From Chitinophagaceae bacterium (GTDB taxonomy: Bacteria; Bacteroidota; Bacteroidia; Chitinophagales; Chitinophagaceae), in assembly GCA_016706055.1 (NCBI GenBank), contig JADJKL010000007.1, positions 124,001-188,000 of the forward strand: 64,000 nucleotides of DNA, given 5' to 3'. A program made the position numbers and the translations under genes. Shown here piece after piece: positions 1-7,566 of the stretch. The stretch's first letter is position 1. Every line of letters starts with the position of its first letter. The notes beneath the pieces are model-generated. The model saw only the letters and a list, made by a program, of their open reading frames with translations, was not told where the DNA came from and searched no databases.

Positions 1-1
1 A

Positions 2-268
2 GAATTCTGTATTCATCATAATGTGGAGATGACCTTTATCCAATCGCTTGGGGAATCGGGCCTGGTAGAGATCATACAAACAGAAGAAGAAATATGTGTT
101 CCTATGCACCAGTTACCGCAATTAGAAAAAATGGTCCGCCTCTATTATGAAATGGATATTAATATGGAAGGTATTGAAACGATTAATCATTTACTCAACC
201 GCATGAACGAAATGCAGCAGGAGATTGTGAAGTTGCAGAACAGGTTGGGTGTGTATGAAGAAGAATAG
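2..268 (+). CDS. cbpM: Chaperone modulator CbpM (5' partial)
   Basis: The open frame runs off the left edge; the frame before the first in-window start codon still reads like the family (a Phe-Cys, His-His-Asn, Val-Glu segment), so the true start lies outside. CbpM is a small MerR-helix-like protein that binds the J domain of the DnaJ-like co-chaperone CbpA. Visible family features are the N-terminal Glu-rich strand, a QLPQLEKM helix and a C-terminal coiled coil ending in NRLGVYEEE. In Bacteroidota the gene usually follows a dnaJ/cbpA gene, which would lie just left of the window. It converges with the serine hydrolase on the other strand. The family call is from recognised sequence pattern; the partner is inferred. 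Confidence 0.8.
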   Translation, partial: EFCIHHNVEMTFIQSLGESGLVEIIQTEEEICVPMHQLPQLEKMVRLYYEMDINMEGIETINHLLNRMNEMQQEIVKLQNRLGVYEEE

Positions 269-273
269 TAATA

Positions 274-1430
274 CTATTTTTACCAGCAATAAAATTATCA
301 TACAAACAATTCACCGTTTTCTTTATTACAGCATTAAAACCATCTGTGTAAGCAGGGTGGCATCCGTTGGAAATAACAACGATACCAAATTTTTCTTCGG
401 GATTAAAAAACATAGCACTGTAGAGTCCATAGGCAGAGCCTGTATGTCCTGTCATCGTTTTACCGGTAATTAACTTATCCGTTTTCAATATCGCTAATCC
501 ATATCCCTCTTTAACAGAAAGCATTGTTTGCATTTGTTTTGCACTCTCTTTCGATATTATTCTTTTGCCTTTATACTTGCCCTGATTCATATGCATGATC
601 ATATAAACGGCAAGATCAGGTGCAGAAATTTTCATTCCTCCAGTGGGAGAAAAGATGGGAGTGCTATAGCCCATTGTATAATTTTTTATTTCTTCGCTGC
701 GAGGTGCATAGGCCGCAGGCGAAGCATTGAATGACTTCAACGAATCATTGTATTCATAAATAGTGGCAAAACGAGAATTATCCAATGAGTCCACACAATA
801 ACCGCCATACAATTTCAATGGATCCAGAATATGATGCTTTACATACTGATCAAATCGTTCGCCTGATTTTTTTTCTATGATGGTACCAATCATATTATAA
901 TTCAGGTTGCAATATTGATAGCCGGTACCAGGTTCGTAGCTATTATAACATTTTGCCCAGTCTTTATTTTTATCCGGGTTAATGGCATCGAGGGTAAAAT
1001 AACCTTGACTGTCATTTAAAGAAGAGCGGTGCGACATGGCCATCCGGAGTGTAATTACAGTTTCAGGAAATTTTGGGTTCCTTATTTTAAAGCCTACAAG
1101 ATTACTTATATCATCCTCCAATGAAAGTTTTTTCTTCTCTGCCAGTTGCATTATTGAAGTAGCCGAAAATGATTTTGATATGGAGGCAATCCTGAATAAA
1201 CAATCATCTGTAAGTGGTGTATTTGCTTCTATATTTTTATTGCCAAAAGAATGGGTATAGATAATCTTGCCCTTTTTTACTACTGCCACCGAAAGCCCTA
1301 CCACCGGTGTTTGCTGCATTATGTTTTTGATACACTCTTCGGCGTTGGTGGATTGAGCGGTGCTTTGAAACAAAAAACCAAAACAGAGTAAGAATATGTT
1401 TGCTATTTTAAAAACTGATGAGCGGATCAT
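274..1430 (-). CDS. Serine hydrolase, beta-lactamase/class C type
   Basis: Exported penicillin-binding-like serine hydrolase (Pfam beta-lactamase PF00144). A signal peptide starts at the ATG at 1430 (MIRSSVFKIANIFLLCFGF, cleavage after STAQ). The Ser-x-x-Lys nucleophile motif is SISK near residue 85, the Tyr-x-Asn-like motif is YCN near residue 170, and an HTG motif (GHTGSAYG) lies near residue 325, in the expected order. The frame as read continues to 195 and overlaps cbpM by 74 bases. One extra base in the T run at 277-281 would put a TAG stop at 274, six bases past the cbpM stop, after a normal-looking C-terminus. I prefer that end and suspect a one-base deletion. The frame also opens upstream of 1430, but that part covers a terminator and is not protein-like. 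Substrate unknown. Confidence 0.8.
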
Positions 1431-1530
1431 GATGAAATAATTTGGATATGAATATAAGAAAACACCTGCAAGTGCAGAGAATAGGTAAATTAATTTGCTT
1501 TTGTCATAGAAATTAGTGGCGTTCACAATT

Positions 1531-1564
1531 TGAAAATAAAAAACCACCCGCCGAAGCGAATGGT
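1531..1564 (-). terminator. Intrinsic terminator of leader RNA
   Basis: On the minus strand a 9-bp stem (arms 1556-1564 and 1543-1551, loop UUCG) is followed by a run of six T, an A and four T. The UUCG tetraloop closed by C-G and the U tract are classic for an intrinsic terminator. It ends about 100 nt before the serine hydrolase start, so it could end a separate small RNA or attenuate the gene. Confidence 0.75.
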
Positions 1565-1608
1565 TTTCCCCCACTTGGGGACAGATGATCTGTGACAGTC
1601 CGGATGAA

Positions 1609-1653
1609 CTAGAAAGCTCCCGGAAGTGTCCATGTCTTGTCTGCTAATATCAT
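1609..1653 (-). CDS. Putative leader peptide, 14 residues
   Basis: A short ORF, MILADKTWTLPGAF then TAG, is preceded by AGGAGG with a 5-nt spacer to the ATG. Strong Shine-Dalgarno sequences are uncommon in Bacteroidota, whose anti-SD is largely masked, so the site stands out. The peptide resembles nothing I know. Its 3' half overlaps the 5' arm of hairpin P1 in the surrounding RNA, and the stop codon falls in the P1 loop. Whether it is translated cannot be told from this sequence alone. Confidence 0.35.
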   Translation of the reverse strand: MILADKTWTLPGAF

Positions 1654-1754
1654 GAATACCTCCTTTTTTTTGATGAGGAAGTAAATTACCAAAAAAATTT
1701 TTATTGGAATGTTCTTAGGTGATAAAGATTGGGAATAGAAGGAGAGTTTTTTAA

Positions 1755-2288
1755 CTAAAATTTTTTCAACTGTTCTGCAATAATCGTCCCCACTTTTTCT
1801 TTGAGGGGATAATCGAATGAACCCATGGAAGATTCAACACGGATATGCGTAATGGTTCCATTCTTTATTGTTTCGATAGCTTTTGCAGACAATGTATAAA
1901 AAGCAAAGACCCAGCTGCCATACCCCATCGATGATTTCTTAGCAGTATAATTGGCACGGCTGAGCAAATTTATTATGGCTCCATCTTTCATTTGCAATTT
2001 TGCCGTTTGCCCAGTATAAATAGAAAAACTATTACTGCTGCCTGTTTGTATAGAAAACTCCAGTGCAAAACCACCCGGAGATTTTAATACCGTACTTTTC
2101 AAGTAATCTCCTACGGTGGTTCTTTTATTATTGCCTGTGCCATAGGTATCGCCGGCAGCAACATAGAGCCTTTCATCATTGGTATAAAATACGGTATCGC
2201 CAGTTTCTTTACTGATAGTATATTTTAGTTTTCGCTGGGCGAAGGCGGTTGTTTGCAACAGCATTAAAAGAATCAGTAAATATTTCAT
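1755..2288 (-). CDS. Hypothetical exported protein, 177 aa
   Basis: A clear signal peptide opens the protein (MKYLLILLMLLQTTAFAQ, cleavage after AFAQ). The mature part of about 159 residues is rich in Ser, Thr, Lys and beta-strand-like stretches and has no motif I recognise. It includes TISKETGDTVFYTNDERLY and a segment about Ile/Leu-rich strands around residue 100. It sits alone between the leader/serine hydrolase and htpG, all on the minus strand but with long spacers, so it is probably its own transcript. Function unknown. Confidence 0.75.
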   Translation of the reverse strand: MKYLLILLMLLQTTAFAQRKLKYTISKETGDTVFYTNDERLYVAAGDTYGTGNNKRTTVGDYLKSTVLKSPGGFALEFSIQTGSSNSFSIYTGQTAKLQMKDGAIINLLSRANYTAKKSSMGYGSWVFAFYTLSAKAIETIKNGTITHIRVESSMGSFDYPLKEKVGTIIAEQLKKF

Positions 2289-2447
2289 GCGGATGGTTTT
2301 ACTGATTTAAAGTTACTCTTTAATAAATATTTAATTGTTATAAGTGTTTTTGCTCCCCATTTAACAGTTTTTCCATCTTGTTCAATAGTAAATAAAGGCA
2401 AGAAAAGCTGCCTAAGCAGCTTCGCTTTATTATATATGTAGCGATTA

Positions 2448-4337
2448 TTACAACACTCCTACACTACGTTCCACAAACTCCGTCAACTCTTTTCCTTTCA
2501 ACATTCCTTTTGCAAGCAATGCTAAATCAAAGGCCTGCTTAGCTAATACTGTTTGCTGTGCTTCTTCTGCACCCAATATTTTATTGATGAGCGGATGATT
2601 TGCATTTATAGCTACTTTAAAGTTATCGGGCATAGCTCCATAGAAGTTCATGCCTCCGCCGCCACCCATCTTGCTCATGTCCTTCATCCGGCGCATCCAT
2701 TCTTCTTCTGTTAATGTAACAGGCATTGCATCTGCTGGTAGACTTTCTACTTCTACTTTCATGGCTTTGTTACCAATAGCTTTATCAAATATCTCTGTTA
2801 GTTTTTTTGTATCATCTTCAGATAAGTTATGCTTGGCTGCATCTTCTTTTTCTATCAACTTATCGAGAATATCTGCATCTACTCTTTTCAACTGTGTTTT
2901 CTCCAACTTTGATTCGATGAACTGGATAAAGTGATTATCAATCGGCGAGTTCATCAACAATACATCGTAGTCTTTTTTCTGCGCTGCTTGTATATAACTG
3001 TGCTGATGTTCTGCATCTGCTGTATAGAGATACACTTTGTTACCGTTCATATCCGTTTGAAAGTCTTTTACTTTTGCTTCGTACTCCGTTAATGTGTAAT
3101 GCTCATTGTTTGTATTCGTCAGCAATAAAAAGTCTTTTGCTTTTTCATAAAACTTCTCATCGCTTAATGCGCCATACTTAACAAAGATGCCAATGTCATT
3201 CCATTTGCTTTCGAAGTTATTGCGGTCTTTGTTATACAGCTCCTGTAATTTCTCTGCTACTTTACGACTGATATAACTGTTTATCTTTTTTACATTGCTA
3301 TCTGCCTGTAAAAAAGAACGGCTTACATTCAATGGAATATCCGGTGAATCAATAACACCATGGAGCAACAATAAAAATTCAGGAACTATATCTTTTACTT
3401 CATCTGTAATAAATACCTGACGGCTGAAGAGTTTTATTTTGTTCTTCGTTATCTCAAAGTCATTCTTCAGTTTAGGGAAATAAAGAACACCTGTTAAGTT
3501 GAATGGATAATCAACATTTAAATGAATCCAGAACAACGGCTCTTCCTGGAAAGGATATAACTCCTGATAAAAAGAAAGATAGTCTTCGTCTGTTAATGAT
3601 GAAGGGGTCTTCGTCCAAATAGGGTTTGTATTGTTGATGATATTATCAACCTCTACACTTTTATACTGCGGCTTACCATCTTTATCTTCTCCGTCATGCA
3701 CTGATTCTGTCTTTGTACCAAACTGCACTGGCACTGGTAAAAATTTTGCATACTTATCTAATATAGATTGCAGGCGATGCTTATCCAGGAACTCCGTTGA
3801 TTCTTCATTGATAAATAAAGTGATGGCTGTTCCTCTTTCAGTGCGGCTCCCATCGCTTATTTCAAAACTGGTGCTGCCATCGCAGGTCCATTTAGCAGGT
3901 TCTGCACCTTCCTGATAACTCAAGGTTTCTATTTCCACTTTATCTGCCACCATAAATGCTGAATAGAACCCCAAGCCAAAGCGACCGATGATCTCATTCG
4001 CATCTTTTGCTTCTTTGAATTTTTCCATAAACTCCGTTGCGCCGGAAAAAGCCACCTGGTTAATGTATTTCTTTATTTCCTCTGCCGTCATTCCAATACC
4101 ATTATCGGTAATGGTGATTGTTTTTGCATCGGCATCAAAAGCTACTTGAATTTTTAGTTCGCCCAGTTCGCCTTTATAATGACCGAGTGTAGCTAATCGC
4201 TTCATTTTCTGCGATGCATCTACTGCATTGCTCACCAGCTCCCGTAGGAAAATCTCATGATCTGAGTATAAAAACTTCTTGATGATGGGGAAGATGTTCT
4301 CCGTATTGATTGATATTGTGCCTTGTTCTTGTACCAT
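2448..4337 (-). CDS. htpG: Molecular chaperone HtpG (Hsp90)
   Basis: Cytoplasmic ATP-dependent chaperone of the Hsp90 family, 629 residues, normal for the Bacteroidota form. The N-terminal GHKL ATPase shows the helix with ELVSNAVDASQK (catalytic Glu and Mg-binding Asn, residues about 34-46), DNGIGM (about 97) and the lid GRFGLGFYSAFMVADKVE (about 118-135). The middle domain includes the conserved SRSFLQADSNVKKI segment with the catalytic Arg, and the C-terminal dimerisation part carries a Gly-rich stretch (MGGGGGMNF) typical of this phylum. ATG at 4337 starts exactly at the conserved MVQEQGTISINTENIFPI-like N-terminus. A possible -24/-12 promoter lies upstream at 4389-4404. The frame is intact. 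Confidence 0.97.
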   Translation of the reverse strand: MVQEQGTISINTENIFPIIKKFLYSDHEIFLRELVSNAVDASQKMKRLATLGHYKGELGELKIQVAFDADAKTITITDNGIGMTAEEIKKYINQVAFSGATEFMEKFKEAKDANEIIGRFGLGFYSAFMVADKVEIETLSYQEGAEPAKWTCDGSTSFEISDGSRTERGTAITLFINEESTEFLDKHRLQSILDKYAKFLPVPVQFGTKTESVHDGEDKDGKPQYKSVEVDNIINNTNPIWTKTPSSLTDEDYLSFYQELYPFQEEPLFWIHLNVDYPFNLTGVLYFPKLKNDFEITKNKIKLFSRQVFITDEVKDIVPEFLLLLHGVIDSPDIPLNVSRSFLQADSNVKKINSYISRKVAEKLQELYNKDRNNFESKWNDIGIFVKYGALSDEKFYEKAKDFLLLTNTNNEHYTLTEYEAKVKDFQTDMNGNKVYLYTADAEHQHSYIQAAQKKDYDVLLMNSPIDNHFIQFIESKLEKTQLKRVDADILDKLIEKEDAAKHNLSEDDTKKLTEIFDKAIGNKAMKVEVESLPADAMPVTLTEEEWMRRMKDMSKMGGGGGMNFYGAMPDNFKVAINANHPLINKILGAEEAQQTVLAKQAFDLALLAKGMLKGKELTEFVERSVGVL

Positions 4338-4388
4338 GTGTTGTTAGTTATTTTGAATGTTGAATGAATGTTGAATGGCTGCAAACTT

Positions 4389-4404
4389 ACAAGCATTGTT
4401 CCAA
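4389..4404 (-). promoter_or_regulatory. Candidate -24/-12 (sigma-54-like) promoter of htpG
   Basis: On the minus strand the sequence TTGGAACAATGCTTGT has GG at the -24 position and a TTGT at -12 with the ten-base spacing typical of sigma-54 promoters (TGGCAC, N5, TTGC), with one mismatch at -12. It would start transcription about 40 nt before the htpG ATG. A TAAGTTTG just downstream fits the -7 box of the housekeeping promoter but lacks a TTG at the right distance. Tentative. Confidence 0.35.
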
Positions 4405-4439
4405 AGGAGCTTTGATTGACAGATTGACACTTTTCTGCC

Positions 4440-4600
4440 TGTGGCAGGTTTGCTACGAATTACACTAATAAATACAGGTTAGCCACAGATGAACAAGGAT
4501 TAACACAGATTGTTGTTGTTTTGTTGGCCACGAAATCACACTAAAAAGACACGAAATTTTTCGTGAAAATTAGTGTGGTTTCGTGGCTAACCCTCTTTTA
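4440..4600. repeat. Dispersed intergenic repeat with long inverted repeat
   Basis: The non-coding stretch between htpG and the DUF4407 gene holds two parts. One (about 4455-4511) is made of phrases like GAATTACACTAATA, TTAGCCACAGATGA and GATTAACACAGATT. The other is a near-perfect inverted repeat with arms 4523-4544 and 4570-4591 (GGCCACGAAATCACACTAA against its complement) and an inner CACGAAA/TTTCGTG hairpin. Phrases of this kind are familiar as short dispersed repeats in many bacterial genomes. Both flanking genes point away, so it is not a terminator for either of them. Apart from this repeat and the htpG promoter I see nothing in 4338-4699. Confidence 0.6.
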
Positions 4601-4699
4601 TATTAACACCCTATTTGCAATTATCTTTTGCTCTCAGCGTTTACAAACATTCAGGCTTCAACCACCGAACATCTTTTTATTTATTGTAAACAATTAAGC

Positions 4700-5958
4700 A
4701 TGACTGCTGACAACAACAGCCAGCAAGGAGACCTGTATAGTTACGACTCCTTTGCGCAACAACGTAAGCCTTCTGATACTAAATTTCTTTGGTGGTGTGC
4801 CGGAGCACATCAGCCTTTATTAAAACAACATCCCTCCGAACAAACAAAATATTCTGGACTTGGTGGTGTATTACTTGCCACATTTGTTCTCGCTGCACTC
4901 AGTGGTGGCTATGCCTTGTACACTGTCTTTGGTAATTGGTGGATGGCCATTGGCTTTGGATTATTATGGGGATTAATCATTTTTAACTTCGACCGCTTCC
5001 TTGTATCTACTATGCGGAAGTATGGCGTAAGCAAACGCAAACAACTCTGGATGGTGCTGCCCCGTATTGCATTGGCTTTGCTTATCGGATTAACGATTGC
5101 ACGGCCCCTGGAGATGAAAATTTTTGACAAAGAGATCAATACACAAATGGCAGAGAATCTGCATAAAAAGATATTGGTGAATGACAGTTTACTGAAACTA
5201 GAAAATGCAGCACTTAACCAACAAACCACCGATGAAAGAAGCCGATTGTCTAATCGCAAGCTGGCAATAGAAGACACACTTCACCAGATGCAACAATCCT
5301 ATTTGGCAGAAGCAGATGGCACAGGTGGATCAGGGCAACGAGGCATCGAGAACATAACAATACTGAAACAAGATGCATACAACAAAGCCGTGCAACAATA
5401 CAATCCTGAGTTACTGGCATTAGTAACGGGTATAGCCAAACAAGACAGCATACTTAGTACAGCACAAACTACATTGGAAGAAAAAAGAAAACTGTTTGAA
5501 ACAACGGCTGCTGCCAATATGGGTTTTCTAGAAAGAAATAAAGCTTTGTCTGACCTTGGCCAAAAAGAAAGCAGTGTCTGGTGGGCTTGTTTTTTAGTAG
5601 CTGCTTTAATAATAGTAATAGAAACAGGGCCAATCGTTGCCAAGCTGATAATGCCTGTCGGACCTTATGATGTGGCGCTGGCCAAGGAAGAACTAATGCA
5701 AATGGCAGCTTCTGAAAATGAAATGCGAAAAGACAAGGAAGTAAATTTCGAAAAGAAAAAGTATTTTATACCAAACAACGGGAGATGAGTGAGATATTGG
5801 TAAACAAACTTTCCGCTTTGCAGGAAAAACATATTAATGAGGAACTGGAAAAATGGGAACGAGGCGACTGGAATCCCAAAGACCATCGGGCATCTATGGA
5901 TGAAGTGATGCGGAAGATAAAAGAGAAATATCAATTACATGATAAGGATTTGATGTAG
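4700..5958 (+). CDS. DUF4407 membrane protein (frameshift near 5756-5760)
   Basis: A membrane protein of unknown function with the DUF4407 layout. A hydrophilic N-terminus is followed by FLWWCAGAH, two close membrane segments (about residues 55-110), a third near residue 125, then a long coiled-coil region (about 155-290), a further membrane segment near 305 (SSVWWACFLVAALIIVIETGPIVAKL) and a charged tail. The reading frame breaks in the A5 run at 5756-5760. With one more A the protein continues as KVFYTKQREMSEILVNKL and stops at 5958, giving about 419 residues and matching the expected coiled-coil tail. The ATG at 4700 is preferred over an in-frame TTG at 4628. The tail alone has an ATG at 5785 but is not a separate gene in my view. 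Confidence 0.8.
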
Positions 5959-6013
5959 GAACTGTAATAAGCCTCTTGACGCAAACCATCCCTTTTTTTG
6001 ACGCTTTTATACC

Positions 6014-6044
6014 TTGCTTATTTTGTGACTAAGCGGTATGTTTG
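6014..6044 (+). promoter_or_regulatory. Bacteroidota-type promoter of VOC gene
   Basis: TTG at 6014-6016 and TATGTTTG at 6037-6044 are 20 nt apart. This matches the -33 TTG and -7 TAnnTTTG consensus of the Bacteroidota primary sigma factor. The predicted start site lies about 13 nt before the ATG at 6064, so the leader would be very short. Two TTGACGC copies lie just upstream (about 5978 and 5999). Confidence 0.65.
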
Positions 6045-6063
6045 ATATATAAAAAACAAAATC

Positions 6064-6501
6064 ATGGCACAAATCAATCCTCACATCAACTTCAATGGAA
6101 ATGCCGAAGAGGCATTCGGTTTTTACAAATCAGTATTTGGCGGAGAGTTCGCAAAGATTGTCCGTTTCAAAGATCTATCCAGCCCTGAATATCCGATACC
6201 AGAAAATGAAGCAGATAAAATAATGCATATTGCTTTGCCTATTGGCAAAAACTTTTTAATGGCTAATGATGTTCCTGAAAGCATGGGGCCAACTAATGAG
6301 AATGAAAACAGATCCAAAATATCTGTTAGTGCAGAAAGCAAAGAAGAAGCCGATAAAATATTTAATGGGCTGTCAGCAGGTGGACAAATCGAATTTCCAA
6401 TTAGCGATAGTCCATGGGGCACTTATTTTGGAATGTTTAGAGACAAGTTCGGTATTGAGTGGATGGTAGATTTTGACTCAAGAAATAGTGGGAAAATGTA
6501 A
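6064..6501 (+). CDS. VOC family protein, PhnB-like
   Basis: A small cytoplasmic protein of the vicinal-oxygen-chelate superfamily, PhnB branch (glyoxalase/bleomycin-resistance/DMT fold), 145 residues, usual length. The start reads INPHINFNGNAEEAFGFYKSVFGG, the diagnostic PhnB opening, with paired beta-alpha-beta-beta-beta modules and a C-terminal DKFGIEWMVDF. Members of this branch are often annotated as 3-demethylubiquinone methyltransferase-like, but their substrates are mostly unknown. It has its own promoter (6014-6044) and is a single-gene unit. The frame is intact. Confidence 0.85.
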   Translation: MAQINPHINFNGNAEEAFGFYKSVFGGEFAKIVRFKDLSSPEYPIPENEADKIMHIALPIGKNFLMANDVPESMGPTNENENRSKISVSAESKEEADKIFNGLSAGGQIEFPISDSPWGTYFGMFRDKFGIEWMVDFDSRNSGKM

Positions 6502-6525
6502 GCAGAAAATAACGACTTACATAGA

Positions 6526-6552
6526 GCTTGTCAAATAAATTGGGCGACAAGC
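6526..6552 (+). repeat. Hairpin after VOC gene
   Basis: A perfect 7-bp inverted repeat (GCTTGTC at 6526-6532, GACAAGC at 6546-6552) lies 24 nt past the VOC stop. There is no U tract behind it, so it is at best a weak terminator or mRNA 3'-end stabiliser. Confidence 0.3.
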
Positions 6553-6590
6553 AATCAACTCTAACACATCAGCAAGCCTTCAACATTTTG

Positions 6591-6624
6591 AAAATAAAAA
6601 AGCAGCTCCAAAAAGAGAGCTGCT
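6591..6624 (-). terminator. Terminator of the PorP/surface-protein operon
   Basis: An 8-bp stem (AGCAGCTC at 6601-6608, GAGCTGCT at 6617-6624) is followed on the minus strand by TTTTTATTTT. It lies 27 nt past the porP-like stop codon, the expected place to end that operon. Confidence 0.85.
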
Positions 6625-6650
6625 TTAACCATTAACCTTCTGCCATTAAC

Positions 6651-7544
6651 TTATTTGAAAATATTGTAGCGTAGTAATATTTCATGTGCATTTGATCCTG
6701 CATCGAAAACACTAATAGGCGTATTATAAATATCAAATGAATACCCGATAGTGAACTTCTTGCTCGGATTAACTCCAGCCGAAAGAATAAAACTTTGATG
6801 TGCTCTGTATGCAACACCCCACCAGAATATTTCATTATGCTCTACTTTTACACCACCTTGAAATTCCAGTGGTGCATTGGGTAAATAGATTGCCAAAAAG
6901 TTGGGTGTGATAGTTGTCTTATCATCTGCCTGCCATTTGTACGATCCGTGAGCATAATAGTGACGATACAGTCTTGCTTCCTCTCCGGTATTAAGATTGC
7001 CTGTATAAAAATCAAGTTTAGATTGTACTAACTGAGCCACAGATACACCCAGTTGTAATTTTTTACCAGTGTAAGAGATTCCAAAACCGGCATCAAATTT
7101 AAACTTGTTATCAGCAGTACCTAATGCAGGATCTGAACCAAGCGTTTGAGAAAGCTTAACTCTGTCTAAAGCGTATTGCATTCCTTTTGCTTCAATACCA
7201 AGTGAAAACCTGCCACCATTTGCTGTAGGAATATGCTTAGCAAAAGACACCTGCACACCTGTTCTGGAAGTTGGGCCAGTTTTATCATTAAACAAATAAC
7301 CACCGATGCCAATGTTCTGGTTTGGTAAATCGAAAGAACCAAATACAGTTGCTGTTTTCGGGCTTCCGCTAATACCACTCCACTGCGAACGATAAGTGGC
7401 ACCAACCATGCTGCCATTGGAACCGGCCATTGATGGGTTATGAATTATTCCTTGCATATCGTAGAAGGAAGATGTCTGTAATTGCTGTGCACTGACTGTT
7501 GTAACAATGCCTGCAAATAATATTATTAAAACAATTTTTTTCAT
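6651..7544 (-). CDS. PorP/SprF family type IX secretion membrane protein
   Basis: Outer-membrane beta-barrel of the PorP/SprF family, 297 residues. It has a signal peptide (cleavage after VSAQ), the family opening FYDMQGIIHNPSMAGSNG followed by YRSQWSGI, repeated amphipathic strands and a terminal aromatic-poor strand. In gliding Bacteroidota SprF-type proteins are encoded just downstream of, and act specifically for, large type IX cargo with a type B C-terminal signal (SprB in Flavobacterium johnsoniae). Here it lies 22 nt downstream of exactly such a gene (7567-10915) and shares its terminator, so I infer it helps export or anchor that protein at the cell surface. The frame is intact. Confidence 0.93.
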   Translation of the reverse strand: MKKIVLIILFAGIVTTVSAQQLQTSSFYDMQGIIHNPSMAGSNGSMVGATYRSQWSGISGSPKTATVFGSFDLPNQNIGIGGYLFNDKTGPTSRTGVQVSFAKHIPTANGGRFSLGIEAKGMQYALDRVKLSQTLGSDPALGTADNKFKFDAGFGISYTGKKLQLGVSVAQLVQSKLDFYTGNLNTGEEARLYRHYYAHGSYKWQADDKTTITPNFLAIYLPNAPLEFQGGVKVEHNEIFWWGVAYRAHQSFILSAGVNPSKKFTIGYSFDIYNTPISVFDAGSNAHEILLRYNIFK

Positions 7545-7566
7545 CTTTTAATTTTTTTATTTGATT

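Larger units (their letters stand above)
1531..1680 (-). ncRNA. Structured leader or small RNA upstream of serine hydrolase
   Basis: Not a known family that I recognise. Reading on the minus strand, it starts with an A-rich stretch and a strong Shine-Dalgarno (1659-1664), a 14-codon ORF (1653 to 1609), then four successive hairpins. P1 pairs 1620-1630 with 1594-1603 and is interrupted by a small internal loop. P2 is a 5-bp stem in 1581-1593. P3 is CCCC/GGGG in 1569-1580. The last is the terminator at 1543-1564. The 5' arm of P1 lies inside the small ORF, so translation of the ORF would open P1. This suggests a leader controlling the downstream hydrolase, or an independent small RNA. The structure is read by eye, without a fold computation. 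Confidence 0.5.

Noticed and set aside
195..273. Extended C-terminus of the serine hydrolase overlapping cbpM
   Set aside because: The extension is antisense to conserved cbpM codons and not family-like; a one-base error in the T run at 277-281 explains it.
1594..1625. Plus-strand GACAGTCCGGATGAAC-like phrase resembling the 3' end of an FMN riboswitch
   Set aside because: The other conserved FMN modules (GGTGAAATTCC-type and AGCCCGCGA) are missing upstream, and the terminator U tract is on the opposite strand.
5785..5958. Separate 57-residue gene behind the DUF4407 gene
   Set aside because: One added A in the run at 5756-5760 makes it the natural coiled-coil tail of DUF4407; family members end this way.
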